Origin: Candidatus Kuenenia stuttgartensis
GTDB taxonomy: Bacteria > Bacteroidota > Bacteroidia > Flavobacteriales_D > Crocinitomicaceae
Length of the DNA stretch: 24,357 nucleotides
Assembly (NCBI GenBank): GCA_943326025.2
Contig: CALPRR020000011.1
Location: 1 to 24,357 of the forward strand
Direction of reading: 5' to 3'
Positions 7,734-15,025 of this stretch are shown one piece after another (the first letter of the stretch is position 1; the number at the start of each line of letters is the position of its first letter). The notes below the pieces were generated by a model. The model was given only the letters and a program-made list of their open reading frames with translations. It ran no database searches and was not told the origin of the DNA. A program made the translations under genes and the position numbers.

Positions 7734-8657
7734 ATGAAATTTTTTTTATTCCCAGTATTTCTTTTAAGCTCATTAATGGCGTTTTCTCAAGAGGCAGACT
7801 CTGTTGTTTACGAAGAACCAGTTTTTGTTGAAGAAGAGTCAAATGATATTGAAGAAACATTTTTATCGACTAGAGTTGTGAACGGTCACTCTGTTGAGAC
7901 TTTAAGGAAAGGTACTTTAGAATTCCGTGTTGAGCATAAGTTTGGTGATGCTGCAGGAACTGATGGGGGGATTCATACTCTATATGGTTTAGATAATGCT
8001 ACTGACATACGAATCGGATTTGAATATGGAGTTAGCGATAATTTTATGATTGGATTTGGAAGATGTAGAGGTGCTATTGCGCCTAATAAAAGTTTGTTAG
8101 ATGGGTTTTTAAAATACAGAATTTTAAGACAAAAAAGGAAGGGAATGCCAATTTCTTTATCTGCAGTAGGTGCTTCAACATATACTTACATGAAAAGATC
8201 AACTCTCGCTACTGATGTTGCTTATTTTAGTAATAATGGTAAATTGAATGATTTATATCGCTTTGCCTACAGTGCACAATTAAATTTCGCTAGAAAGTTT
8301 GGCAAGAAACTGTCTTTGGCAGTTATGCCTACTTTAACATGGAGGAATTATGTTGCAGCTGAAGATCAAAATTTACTTTTTTCATTGGGTAGTTCTATTA
8401 CTTATTTTATGAATACTAAAACTTCAATTTCTTTAGAATATTACAACAATTTCAATGAATTTAATATGAGAACAGGTTTCAAAAATTCACTTTCAGTTTC
8501 AGTTGATTGGATGACTTTTGGGCATAATTTCAAAATTTTCTTCACGAATTCTGCAGGTATTGGGGAGACTCAATTTATTAACTACACTGATACAGATTGG
8601 TTGAAAGGTCAATTTAGGATTGGTTTTTGTATTGGTAGAAAATACATGAAGGAATAA
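7734..8657 (+). CDS. DUF5777 family outer-membrane beta-barrel protein
   Basis: This is a predicted outer-membrane barrel of unknown function (307 aa). A signal peptide (about 1-18, ending FSQ) is followed by a short acidic linker (about 22-42, rich in Glu and Asp). The rest is alternating polar/aromatic strands, with motifs such as GTLEFRVEHKFGD and DNFMIGFGRCRG that I associate with DUF5777. The C-terminal stretch has the short amphipathic strands of a barrel. No catalytic motif is apparent. It is the first gene of a five-gene rightward unit with a cytochrome c, YceI, a membrane protein and a CxxCH T9SS protein. That context suggests an outer-membrane partner for redox or lipid-like cofactors, which is inference. 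Confidence 0.85.
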   Translation: MKFFLFPVFLLSSLMAFSQEADSVVYEEPVFVEEESNDIEETFLSTRVVNGHSVETLRKGTLEFRVEHKFGDAAGTDGGIHTLYGLDNATDIRIGFEYGVSDNFMIGFGRCRGAIAPNKSLLDGFLKYRILRQKRKGMPISLSAVGASTYTYMKRSTLATDVAYFSNNGKLNDLYRFAYSAQLNFARKFGKKLSLAVMPTLTWRNYVAAEDQNLLFSLGSSITYFMNTKTSISLEYYNNFNEFNMRTGFKNSLSVSVDWMTFGHNFKIFFTNSAGIGETQFINYTDTDWLKGQFRIGFCIGRKYMKE

Positions 8658-8699
8658 TTTTAGAAAATTAAAGAAATGAGTAATTAAAATAATTTTAAA

Positions 8700-9074
8700 A
8701 TGAAAAAAATAATTATAAATATTCCTTTAATTCTAATTATTGGATTAATTATTTCAAGAGTGATTCTTGTTTCTTGTACAAAAGAAAAAGTAGCAATACC
8801 TGTTGTTACAAATGCTCCAGACCCTAATTGTCCTGACACAATAAAATTTTCAACTACTATAACTGATATGATGAATAGTAATTGCACATCCTGTCATAGT
8901 AATGGAGGTACTCCACCAGATTTATCTGCTTACTCGAGTATTAGAGATAATGCTTCAGCAATTTTAGCATCAATGGGTGTAAACGGAACTATGCCTAAAA
9001 ATATGACTAAATTAGCTGATAGTACAGTGCAAAAATTTAGCTGTTGGATTTCTCAAGGAAAAATGAATAATTAG
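8700..9074 (+). CDS. Small mono-haem cytochrome c-like lipoprotein
   Basis: This 124-aa protein has a hydrophobic signal (about 4-25) ending in a lipobox LVSC with Cys26 as the lipidation site, so it is membrane-anchored outside the cytoplasm. A haem c attachment motif CTSCH (62-66) follows. Met98 in GTMP (or Met102) is a plausible sixth haem ligand, in the position usual for small class I-like cytochromes. Two extra cysteines (44 and 115) could form a disulfide. It lies 42 bp after the DUF5777 barrel and 34 bp before YceI, clearly in the same unit. The role is probably electron transfer in the periplasm or at the outer membrane; the partner is unknown. Confidence 0.85.
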   Translation: MKKIIINIPLILIIGLIISRVILVSCTKEKVAIPVVTNAPDPNCPDTIKFSTTITDMMNSNCTSCHSNGGTPPDLSAYSSIRDNASAILASMGVNGTMPKNMTKLADSTVQKFSCWISQGKMNN

Positions 9075-9108
9075 CATAGTTCAAAACAAATTAATAAACA
9101 ATAACAAA

Positions 9109-9645
9109 ATGAAAAGAGTATTTTATCCGCTAGTTGCAGGTATTTTGTTGATGTCTTCAGCATATATGTCAGTAACTTCAAAAGAATGGAAAATTTCTGA
9201 TAACCATTCAATTAAATTCATTAGTAAAGACCCTACTGGTATTTTTAAAGATTTTAAGGGAACAATTAAATTTGATGAAAAAGATTTACCAGGTTCTAAA
9301 TTTGATGTGTCAATTGATGTATCTTCGATAAGCACAGGAAATGGAATGATGAATAAAAAAGCTCAGACTGAAGAGTGGTTCAATACTGAGAAATTTCCGC
9401 AAATTAAATTTATATCTAATAAAATTGAAAAATCTGCAAACGGATATACTGTTTTTGGTGATTTGAAAATAAAAGGGACAAGTAAACCAACTAAAATAAA
9501 TGTTTTAGTCGTAAATGCAGGTGATAAAGCAAGATTTTCTGGCACTTTTAATGTTGATAGAATTGCTTTTAAAGTTGGACGCAAAAGTGAAACTGTTCCA
9601 GATGTTATGAAAATTGAATTTGATATACCTGTAACTAAAAAATAA
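9109..9645 (+). CDS. YceI family periplasmic isoprenoid-binding-like protein
   Basis: This is a 178-aa secreted protein of the YceI family, a lipocalin-like beta barrel; characterised members bind long polyisoprenoids such as ubiquinone-8. A signal peptide (about 1-24) precedes the YceI domain (about 26-178). Family hallmarks include the opening WKISDNHSIKF, the SIDVSSISTGN strand, the EEWFNTEKFPQIKFIS core and the closing IEFDIPV strand. It is co-directional with and close to the cytochrome c lipoprotein upstream (34 bp) and the four-helix membrane protein downstream (6 bp). A lipid-quinone carrier or sequestration role beside a cytochrome is plausible but unproven. Confidence 0.93.
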   Translation: MKRVFYPLVAGILLMSSAYMSVTSKEWKISDNHSIKFISKDPTGIFKDFKGTIKFDEKDLPGSKFDVSIDVSSISTGNGMMNKKAQTEEWFNTEKFPQIKFISNKIEKSANGYTVFGDLKIKGTSKPTKINVLVVNAGDKARFSGTFNVDRIAFKVGRKSETVPDVMKIEFDIPVTKK

Positions 9646-9651
9646 AAAATT

Positions 9652-10056
9652 ATGTTTAAAAATTCATTAGCCCTAGGCGTTGTATCGGGCATTTTATCAG
9701 GATTGGCATGTACAGTTTTTGCTTATGTTTATAAAGAGGCTGTTACTGTAGATTTTTCACCGGTTATATCAACTTTTAATTATTTTGGAGCCTGTTTATT
9801 TGCTTGTGTGCTTGCTTCGTTAGGATTCTATATTTTCAATAAAGTTCTGAAAAAGTATGGTGAGATAATTTTTAATTTATTATTTATTATTTTATCATTT
9901 GCAAGTATACTTTTTCCGCTAATGTATAGTTTTCCTCCAGATTTAGAAGTTAAAGATGTAGATATGATTACAAGTTATTTTCAGCCCTTTGCAATGACTT
10001 TACATTTCTTTCCAGCGTTGATTTGGTTTGCTGTCAAACCAATATTCATAAAATAA
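9652..10056 (+). CDS. Four-helix integral membrane protein of unknown function
   Basis: I do not recognise the family. The 134-aa product has four predicted transmembrane helices (about 5-26, 42-64, 72-94 and 111-131), with Lys-rich loops such as NKVLKKYGE after helix 2. It resembles small Bacteroidota membrane proteins of the DUF4199 type in size and layout, but I cannot confirm that. It starts 6 bp after the yceI stop, so it is almost certainly co-translated with it. In the operon it is the only inner-membrane component, a possible link between the cytoplasmic membrane and the periplasmic and outer-membrane partners. Confidence 0.8.
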   Translation: MFKNSLALGVVSGILSGLACTVFAYVYKEAVTVDFSPVISTFNYFGACLFACVLASLGFYIFNKVLKKYGEIIFNLLFIILSFASILFPLMYSFPPDLEVKDVDMITSYFQPFAMTLHFFPALIWFAVKPIFIK

Positions 10057-10097
10057 AAGTTTTAAATAAATGTCGAAATACGAATTTTAAATAAACT

Positions 10098-10973
10098 ATG
10101 AAAAAAAATTACATAATTGTGTCTTCTCTAGCTATAGCAGTTGGAGTTCTTTCTTTCCAAAGATCAGGAGATGAAAGTGTAGAAAAATATTTGAAAAATC
10201 AACATGTTTATCCTACTGGGAATAATATGGGCAATGTTTCTGGTGCACCAACAGATGGTAATTGTACTAATTGTCATGGAGGTAACACTCAATCAGGAAT
10301 ATCAAAAAATACGTTAACAATAACTTCAGGTGCAACACCTGTAACTTCTTATACACCAGGTGCAACTTATAATGTAGCTTTAACAATGAATCCAAATCCT
10401 TCAAAAAAAGGTTTTGAAGCAGTTGCAATGTATGGTAATAATGTAATAGCAGGAACGACCTCTGTAGTTTCTGGTGGAGGTACAGCAATTACAAATAATA
10501 GACAGCATCATACTAGTTCAAGTAATACAAGTACTAATTTTGCTTGGATTTGGAATTGGATTGCACCGTCTTCAAATGTAGGAAATGTAACCTTTTATGT
10601 TTGTACAATGGTTGCAAATAATAATGGGATTGAAACAGGTGATGTTGTATATTTATCTCAACATGTAATTACACCAGCAGCAAACGCAGGAATCGAATCG
10701 GTTGTTGGAAAAACTCAAAATTTCTCAGCGGGATATTCTTCAGATAAGAATGCTGTTGTAATGGATTTCAGTTCTTTAGTGTCAGGTAAAATGTATTTCA
10801 ATTTAGTTGATTTATCTGGAAAATCAGTATTTACTTATAAAATGGGTGAAGCTCAAATTGGAGATAATCATGAAGTAATTGCTTTACCAGAAGATTTAAA
10901 AAGTGGAATTTATGTTGTAAATATGTTTGTTGGAAATAATCCAATGGAACAAAAAATTATGATTCAGAAATAA
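10098..10973 (+). CDS. Choice-of-anchor V protein with CxxCH and T9SS-like C-terminal domain
   Basis: This secreted protein (291 aa) has a short signal (about 1-20). Next comes a segment with GAPTDGNCTNCHGG (49-62), in which C56, C59 and H60 form a haem c-type CxxCH motif. A beta-sandwich region (about 66-195) of the choice-of-anchor V or Reeler-like type follows, then a C-terminal domain (about 215-291) with the GKMYFNLVDLSGK and SGIYVVNM strands typical of type IX secretion sorting domains. It should be exported by the T9SS and exposed at the surface. Whether it binds haem is unproven, because a single CxxCH could also bind metal or form a disulfide. It is the last gene of the unit, 14 bp before a terminator hairpin. 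Confidence 0.82.
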   Translation: MKKNYIIVSSLAIAVGVLSFQRSGDESVEKYLKNQHVYPTGNNMGNVSGAPTDGNCTNCHGGNTQSGISKNTLTITSGATPVTSYTPGATYNVALTMNPNPSKKGFEAVAMYGNNVIAGTTSVVSGGGTAITNNRQHHTSSSNTSTNFAWIWNWIAPSSNVGNVTFYVCTMVANNNGIETGDVVYLSQHVITPAANAGIESVVGKTQNFSAGYSSDKNAVVMDFSSLVSGKMYFNLVDLSGKSVFTYKMGEAQIGDNHEVIALPEDLKSGIYVVNMFVGNNPMEQKIMIQK

Positions 10974-10990
10974 TCAAAAAAGCAATTGTG

Positions 10991-11027
10991 ATAGGTTATT
11001 CATTTATTTGGATAACCTATTTTTTTT
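10991..11027 (+). terminator. Rho-independent terminator of the DUF5777 operon
   Basis: Arms ATAGGTTAT (10991-10999) and ATAACCTAT (11012-11020) form a 9-bp stem with a 12-nt loop, followed by seven more T residues (11021-11027). It closes the rightward five-gene unit. On the minus strand it has no matching T-tract. Confidence 0.85.
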
Positions 11028-11030
11028 ATT

Positions 11031-11597
11031 TTAGTTCAATCTTTTTTCAACCAAACCATTTACTTTTTTGTAAAATTGGAAAGGTGTGTAAGTTCGCCAT
11101 TCAATTTCTTCTAATTCTCCACCACAAATAAAATAATTATCAATATTGATTGCTTGAAATTCTCTCAAAACATGGTCGTGGAAATTAATCAATGCAATCC
11201 ATCCATCTTCAACATCATCGAACCATTCTTCATAATAACAATCGTCTGAATAGTGAAAGTTTAATATGTTTTCACCAATTATAATAAATTTATTAATTCC
11301 TGATTCTATCATTGGTTCAATGATGTTTCTTTTTAAAGTCATCACGTCATTTTCTATTGCATCGTTCCATTCTCCAATGAATTCTAAAATGGAATAACCT
11401 TCTTCATAATCAACATATAACGCTTTAGTGAATAGAGTAGGAGAACCTATTGAATCCCATTGCGGATGAATGTAAAAGTTGTATACTGTGTTTTCAAAAT
11501 TGAATTCACTATATTGATTCTCAAAGAAAGGAGAATTTGAATCTTCTGAAGCAATGTAATAATTGCGCCAATCATAAAATGGTTCTACATGATGCAT
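11031..11597 (-). CDS. Conserved Bacteroidota protein of unknown function (188 aa)
   Basis: This is a cytoplasmic, strongly acidic and aromatic-rich protein without a signal peptide or membrane segment. The opening HHVEPFYDWRNYYIASED and the central segment around NFHYSDDCYYEEWFDD (about 112-127) are of a kind I recall as highly conserved in a widespread Bacteroidota family of unknown function. The alternating strand-helix pattern (FIIIGENILNF, WIALINFHDH) suggests an alpha/beta fold. No catalytic motif is recognised. It stands alone between the operon terminator and the DUF4836 gene, transcribed away from the latter. The ATG at 11597 gives the conserved N-terminus. Coding status is solid; function is unknown. 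Confidence 0.85.
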   Translation of the reverse strand: MHHVEPFYDWRNYYIASEDSNSPFFENQYSEFNFENTVYNFYIHPQWDSIGSPTLFTKALYVDYEEGYSILEFIGEWNDAIENDVMTLKRNIIEPMIESGINKFIIIGENILNFHYSDDCYYEEWFDDVEDGWIALINFHDHVLREFQAINIDNYFICGGELEEIEWRTYTPFQFYKKVNGLVEKRLN

Positions 11598-11639
11598 AGT
11601 ATAAATATAAAGTTTATTCTAAAAAGCACAATAATTATA

Positions 11640-11700
11640 AATAAATTTCAATTAAATTCAACATGTTTTGCTTTGTTAAGTATTGAAATTTATTGAAATA
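11640..11700. repeat. 13-bp inverted repeat overlapping a 10-bp tandem duplication
   Basis: AATAAATTTCAAT (11640-11652) is perfectly inverted at 11682-11694, with a 29-bp spacer. The right arm overlaps a tandem pair, TATTGAAATT/TATTGAAATA (11681-11700). It lies between divergent genes, upstream of the DUF4836 promoter candidate. It could be an operator or an RNA structure. Confidence 0.5.
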
Positions 11701-11729
11701 AAAAAATGAATTTTAAAACAATATTTCAT

Positions 11730-11737
11730 TATTTTTG
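11730..11737 (+). promoter_or_regulatory. Candidate -7 box for the DUF4836 gene
   Basis: TATTTTTG matches the TAnnTTTG consensus 47 nt upstream of the start codon. The -33 region is poor (no TTTG at 17-23 bp), so this is tentative. Confidence 0.4.
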
Positions 11738-11784
11738 TGGCTCTAAATAAAGATGAATATTATTTAGTTCTAACTTAAGTTGAT

Positions 11785-13224
11785 ATGAAAAAAATTATTG
11801 TATTTACTGCTCTTGTAGCATTTTTATTTTCTTGTGGTTCTTCAGCTAATCGAAAAACTTCAGAATATGTTTCTGCATTCCTTAACGGGAATAACAAAGT
11901 TTTACTTTTTGGTAAAGCAGATTTTAAAACGGTATTGGATAAAGCCGAATACAAAAATGTTCCAAAATTTGGAGCATTAATCGAAGATCAGATTAAGACA
12001 ATTGAAAAAGGATTAGATATAACGACACCAATATTTTTTGCAATAGAAATCAGTTCGTATACTGGAGAAGATGTGCCAAATATATATGCATTTATTGATG
12101 TGAAAAATCAAGATTCTACTCTTGGGGAATTGACTAAAATGGGTCAAGATATTCAGAAAATTGGTGATTTAAGCTATTTTAAAGATGGAGATGTGACAGT
12201 TGGTATTGATGAAAATTTAGCAATATTATTAGTTCAACCAAATTTAAAAGATCCTAAAAAAGCGATTGAAGAAGCATTTGAGAAAGCAAATGGTGATATT
12301 TCAGAGGGTAAAGTAAACGATATATTAAATAAGGAAGGGGATATTGTTTTTGGATTTAAGTTTGAATCGGCAATGAATGCAGAAAATCCTGCAATTGCTG
12401 GTTTAGCAAAAGATAAACAAGAAAAACTTCAGTCATTGGTGAAAGATTGCTATTCTGAATCTGTATTTAAATTTGAAGAAGGTGCAGTCGTTATTGAATC
12501 TAGAAATTATATGTCAGAAGAATTGAAGAACAAAATGTTTTTGAAATCTGATGCAAATGGTAATATTTTAAATAAACTAGGTCATGGAACTCCTAAGATG
12601 GGATTTGCAGTAAACATTGATATGGTAAAATTACAATCACTAATGGAAGAGTTTTCGCCAGGAATAATCAAGTCTTTAGCAGAATCACTTGGAGGACCTG
12701 CTCAAATGGCATTGATGATGGGAGGAGATAATGCTTTATCTTCACTTTTAAGTGGAGAATTAGGTTTTGTTTTGATTGGAGAACCTAATAAAGATTTGTC
12801 AATGGTTCCTGATTTTAATTACTATGTTGGATTTGGATCAGAAGGTAAGTCTTTAGCTGATTTAGCTTCAGCTTTCTTGACTCAAGGAACGATGAAAGTG
12901 GATATTACGAATTATGGAATTATGGGTGCTACAAATCCTGAATTTTCTGGAGTTGGTGTTTTGTCTTTACCTCAAGGATGTGAATCTTTTGGTAGAAAAG
13001 GTGTAACAGGTTTTATTAATTTAGAAGGAATGGATGTTGATTCGTTTGAGCTTGAAGGAGCTGCTAAAATAATTAATATCGTTAAATACATTTCATTCGA
13101 AAGTGATAATGAAACAGGTAGAATTGTTATCAAAGCAAAAGATGGAAAAGGAAATATTTTAAAACAATCAGTTCAGTTTTTATTGAAGGAATTAGAATCT
13201 TCAATAGCTGGGTTGGATATGTAA
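11785..13224 (+). CDS. DUF4836 family lipoprotein
   Basis: This is an envelope lipoprotein of unknown function (479 aa). The signal peptide (about 1-16) ends in lipobox LFSC, with Cys17 as the lipidated residue. The remainder looks like the DUF4836 family: an early segment NKVLLFGKADFKTVLDKAEY (36-55), a middle region on substrate-like TPIFFAIEIS strands, and a later Gly/Leu-rich region (about 270-330) with LSSLLSGELGFVL. DUF4836 is common in Bacteroidota and has no established activity. The gene is followed by a strong terminator, so it is probably monocistronic despite msrB lying 56 bp downstream. The start ATG is immediately before the signal peptide. Confidence 0.87.
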   Translation: MKKIIVFTALVAFLFSCGSSANRKTSEYVSAFLNGNNKVLLFGKADFKTVLDKAEYKNVPKFGALIEDQIKTIEKGLDITTPIFFAIEISSYTGEDVPNIYAFIDVKNQDSTLGELTKMGQDIQKIGDLSYFKDGDVTVGIDENLAILLVQPNLKDPKKAIEEAFEKANGDISEGKVNDILNKEGDIVFGFKFESAMNAENPAIAGLAKDKQEKLQSLVKDCYSESVFKFEEGAVVIESRNYMSEELKNKMFLKSDANGNILNKLGHGTPKMGFAVNIDMVKLQSLMEEFSPGIIKSLAESLGGPAQMALMMGGDNALSSLLSGELGFVLIGEPNKDLSMVPDFNYYVGFGSEGKSLADLASAFLTQGTMKVDITNYGIMGATNPEFSGVGVLSLPQGCESFGRKGVTGFINLEGMDVDSFELEGAAKIINIVKYISFESDNETGRIVIKAKDGKGNILKQSVQFLLKELESSIAGLDM

Positions 13225-13244
13225 TTTAAATTAATGAATTCTTG

Positions 13245-13274
13245 AAAGGTATTGAATTTTCAATACCTTTTTTT
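13245..13274 (+). terminator. Rho-independent terminator after the DUF4836 gene
   Basis: AAAGGTATTG (13245-13254) pairs with CAATACCTTT (13261-13270) around a 6-nt loop. Seven T residues (13268-13274) follow the CAATACC core. The msrB start codon lies only 6-12 bp beyond the T-tract. Confidence 0.85.
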
Positions 13275-13280
13275 ATTTGA

Positions 13281-13661
13281 ATGTATATGTTAGAAAAGGA
13301 AAACTGGAATAAATTAACAGAAGACGAGCAAAGAGTTATTTTAAGAAAAGGAACTGAAATGCCTTTTTCTGGAGAATATAATTCTGTCAAAGAACAAGGG
13401 GTATTTGTTTGTCGTCAATGTGAAAGCCCATTATATTCTTCAACTGATAAATTTGATTCGGGATGCGGATGGCCTTCATTTGATGATGAAATTAAAGGAT
13501 CTGTGAAACGTATTCTAGATGCTGATGGAAGAAGAGTTGAGATCGTATGTGCTAATTGTAGTGGACATTTAGGTCACGTTTTTGAAGGTGAGCGATTTAC
13601 TTCCAAAAACACAAGGCATTGCGTAAATTCAATTTCACTAAAATTTAAAAGGGGAAATTAA
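13281..13661 (+). CDS. msrB: Peptide-methionine (R)-S-oxide reductase MsrB
   Basis: MsrB reduces the R-epimer of methionine sulfoxide in oxidised proteins, using thioredoxin. At 126 aa it is a stand-alone cytosolic form. It has the structural zinc site (C44, C47, C90, C93), the conserved GCGWPSF segment with the resolving-position Cys62, and the catalytic Cys114 in RHCVNSISL. Two ATGs (13281 and 13287) are possible; the second, giving MLEKENW, is about as likely. The start lies just after the DUF4836 terminator, and a near-match -7 box (TTTATTTG, 13272-13279) abuts it, so the mRNA may be nearly leaderless. Its stop codon overlaps the stop of the convergent transglycosylase gene. Confidence 0.95.
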   Translation: MYMLEKENWNKLTEDEQRVILRKGTEMPFSGEYNSVKEQGVFVCRQCESPLYSSTDKFDSGCGWPSFDDEIKGSVKRILDADGRRVEIVCANCSGHLGHVFEGERFTSKNTRHCVNSISLKFKRGN

Positions 13662-14632
13662 TTTTCTAAAAAAGTTTTCGTTGTTGAATTACTAGAAAGA
13701 CAATCAAAAATAGAAGCTCCACTTTGGTAAACCAACTCATTTAATATTATTTGAGAAGCTAAAGCTAACTGGGTGTAATTCTGAGAATTATTTCCAAAGC
13801 TTGCAGCAGTTGTTTGCCACATTGCTTTTATTAAGTCTTGGTTTCCAGATGAAGGATTTATCTTGTTTACAACCGCTCTAACGTTGATAGCTCCTGCATG
13901 ATAAACATGGAGAACAAATAAACGAAACCATAAGTCATTTTCATTAAAATCGATGTTATAACTAGCGAGAATTTTTTTAGCTTCAGGAATGCAAACTCTT
14001 TTTATCAATCTAGCAGAACCCATTGCCGATTTTTCAAAATCTTTTCGCTCGTCTGTTGTGCTGTTAACTGTTAACCCCATTGCTCTAGCTACACTTGGCA
14101 TTAATTGAAAAGCTCCATAAGCTCCAACACTTGATTTTTTTAACTGACCAGGACTTTCAATCAGTAAAATTGCTTGAGCATACCAAGGATCTACACCTTG
14201 TTCTTCGAATACTTCAACACCCTTTGATATTGTTGGGTAAACATCATTGAAACGATAAAAATCATTTTTACCAGTAGTGACGAATATTCGTTCTGTTGAA
14301 TCTAAATTATAAACAATTCTTAAACTGTCTCTTACAATTTCTTTTCGAGTTTCGGTTTGAGAGTTCCAATCCTTGTTAGACATTTTTGCTAATACAATTC
14401 TAGAAGAAGCAACATTGATAAGACATGAATCAGGTGCTAATTTCATGATCTGTTTCCAAAATTGTGGTTGAGGTAAATCAGCCCATTTATCGGCATAAAT
14501 TCTTTCTGCATCCATAATGACATGGCTACCATCTAACTGTATTACTTCAATTTTTTCATGATCCCAATTTTTTTGAGTTTGAGATAAAAGAATCAAAGGC
14601 ATCAGAAATGATAACAAAAGTAATTTATACAT
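13658..14632 (-). CDS. Lytic transglycosylase-like protein (SLT fold)
   Basis: This is a secreted peptidoglycan-cleaving candidate (324 aa). A signal peptide (about 1-17, ending LLSQ) precedes an N-terminal region of unknown fold and a C-terminal SLT/lysozyme-like domain (about 140-290). The catalytic Glu159 sits in LIESPGQLK and is followed by SSVGAYGAFQLMP, matching the family's ES...GAxGxxQxMP motif. The domain continues with the usual helices, including YHAGAINVRA. I chose ATG 14632; a 9-codon extension would start with TTG at 14659 and put polar residues before the signal peptide. The gene converges with msrB, the two stops sharing TTAA. Family membership is good; activity is not proven. 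Confidence 0.85.
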   Translation of the reverse strand: MYKLLLLSFLMPLILLSQTQKNWDHEKIEVIQLDGSHVIMDAERIYADKWADLPQPQFWKQIMKLAPDSCLINVASSRIVLAKMSNKDWNSQTETRKEIVRDSLRIVYNLDSTERIFVTTGKNDFYRFNDVYPTISKGVEVFEEQGVDPWYAQAILLIESPGQLKKSSVGAYGAFQLMPSVARAMGLTVNSTTDERKDFEKSAMGSARLIKRVCIPEAKKILASYNIDFNENDLWFRLFVLHVYHAGAINVRAVVNKINPSSGNQDLIKAMWQTTAASFGNNSQNYTQLALASQIILNELVYQSGASIFDCLSSNSTTKTFLEN

Positions 14633-14768
14633 AATGGATTTATTTTGTCTTTTTATCAAATATAGTGAAAAATCAGCTTAAATCCTACGTTTCAAAGGGA
14701 TTTATAAACTTACAAATGTTGATTTAAATAAAATCAAATTTTTTAGAAGGGGAAAGTATTAAAAATTG

Positions 14769-14776
14769 TAAATTTG
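14769..14776 (+). promoter_or_regulatory. Possible -7 box abutting the yidD start codon
   Basis: TAAATTTG ends 3 nt before the yidD ATG. If used, transcription would begin at or within a few nt of the start codon. No -33 TTTG is seen at the normal distance, so a chance match in AT-rich DNA is possible. Confidence 0.3.
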
Positions 14777-14779
14777 GGT

Positions 14780-15022
14780 ATGAAGGTAATAAAACGAATT
14801 ATTTCATTTCCGATTTATATTCTTGTTAAAATCTATCAATGGATTATTAGTCCAATATTTCCTGCAAATTGCCGATATAATCCTACTTGCTCGAATTATA
14901 TGATCGAAGCATTGGAAGAATGGGGACCGATAAAAGGAACTTATTTAGGATTAAAAAGAATAGGGAGTTGTCATCCTTGGGGTAAATTTGGTGACGATCC
15001 AGTTCCAAAAAGAAAAAAATAA
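14780..15022 (+). CDS. yidD: Membrane protein insertion efficiency factor YidD
   Basis: YidD is a small membrane-associated protein that assists YidC-dependent insertion of inner-membrane proteins. The 80-aa product has an amphipathic N-terminal helix (VIKRIISFPIYILVKIYQW) and the diagnostic ISPIFPANCRYNPTCSNYMIEA and GSCHPWG segments with conserved Cys residues. It starts at ATG 14780; an upstream in-frame TTG (14774) is unlikely and overlaps the candidate -7 box. yidD usually sits near rnpA, rpmH or yidC, but here it is followed 3 bp later by a glycoside-hydrolase-like gene. That proximity suggests co-transcription rather than functional linkage. Confidence 0.93.
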   Translation: MKVIKRIISFPIYILVKIYQWIISPIFPANCRYNPTCSNYMIEALEEWGPIKGTYLGLKRIGSCHPWGKFGDDPVPKRKK

Positions 15023-15025
15023 TTT

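Noticed and set aside
8684..9692. Minus-strand open frames opposite the cytochrome, YceI and membrane-protein genes
   Set aside because: They lie wholly or almost wholly opposite well-supported genes and have no recognisable motifs.
10023..10042. 8-bp hairpin TTGGTTTG/CAAACCAA at the end of the four-helix membrane protein gene
   Set aside because: It lies inside the coding sequence and has no T-tract, so it is not a terminator; probably coincidental.
14633..14659. TTG-initiated longer form of the transglycosylase-like protein
   Set aside because: It puts nine polar residues before a normal signal peptide that begins at an ATG.
14719..14744. Terminator-like hairpin (TTGATTT/AAATCAA followed by Ts) upstream of yidD
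   Set aside because: The 7-bp stem has only two G-C pairs of which neither is clustered at the base; too weak to call an attenuator in AT-rich DNA.
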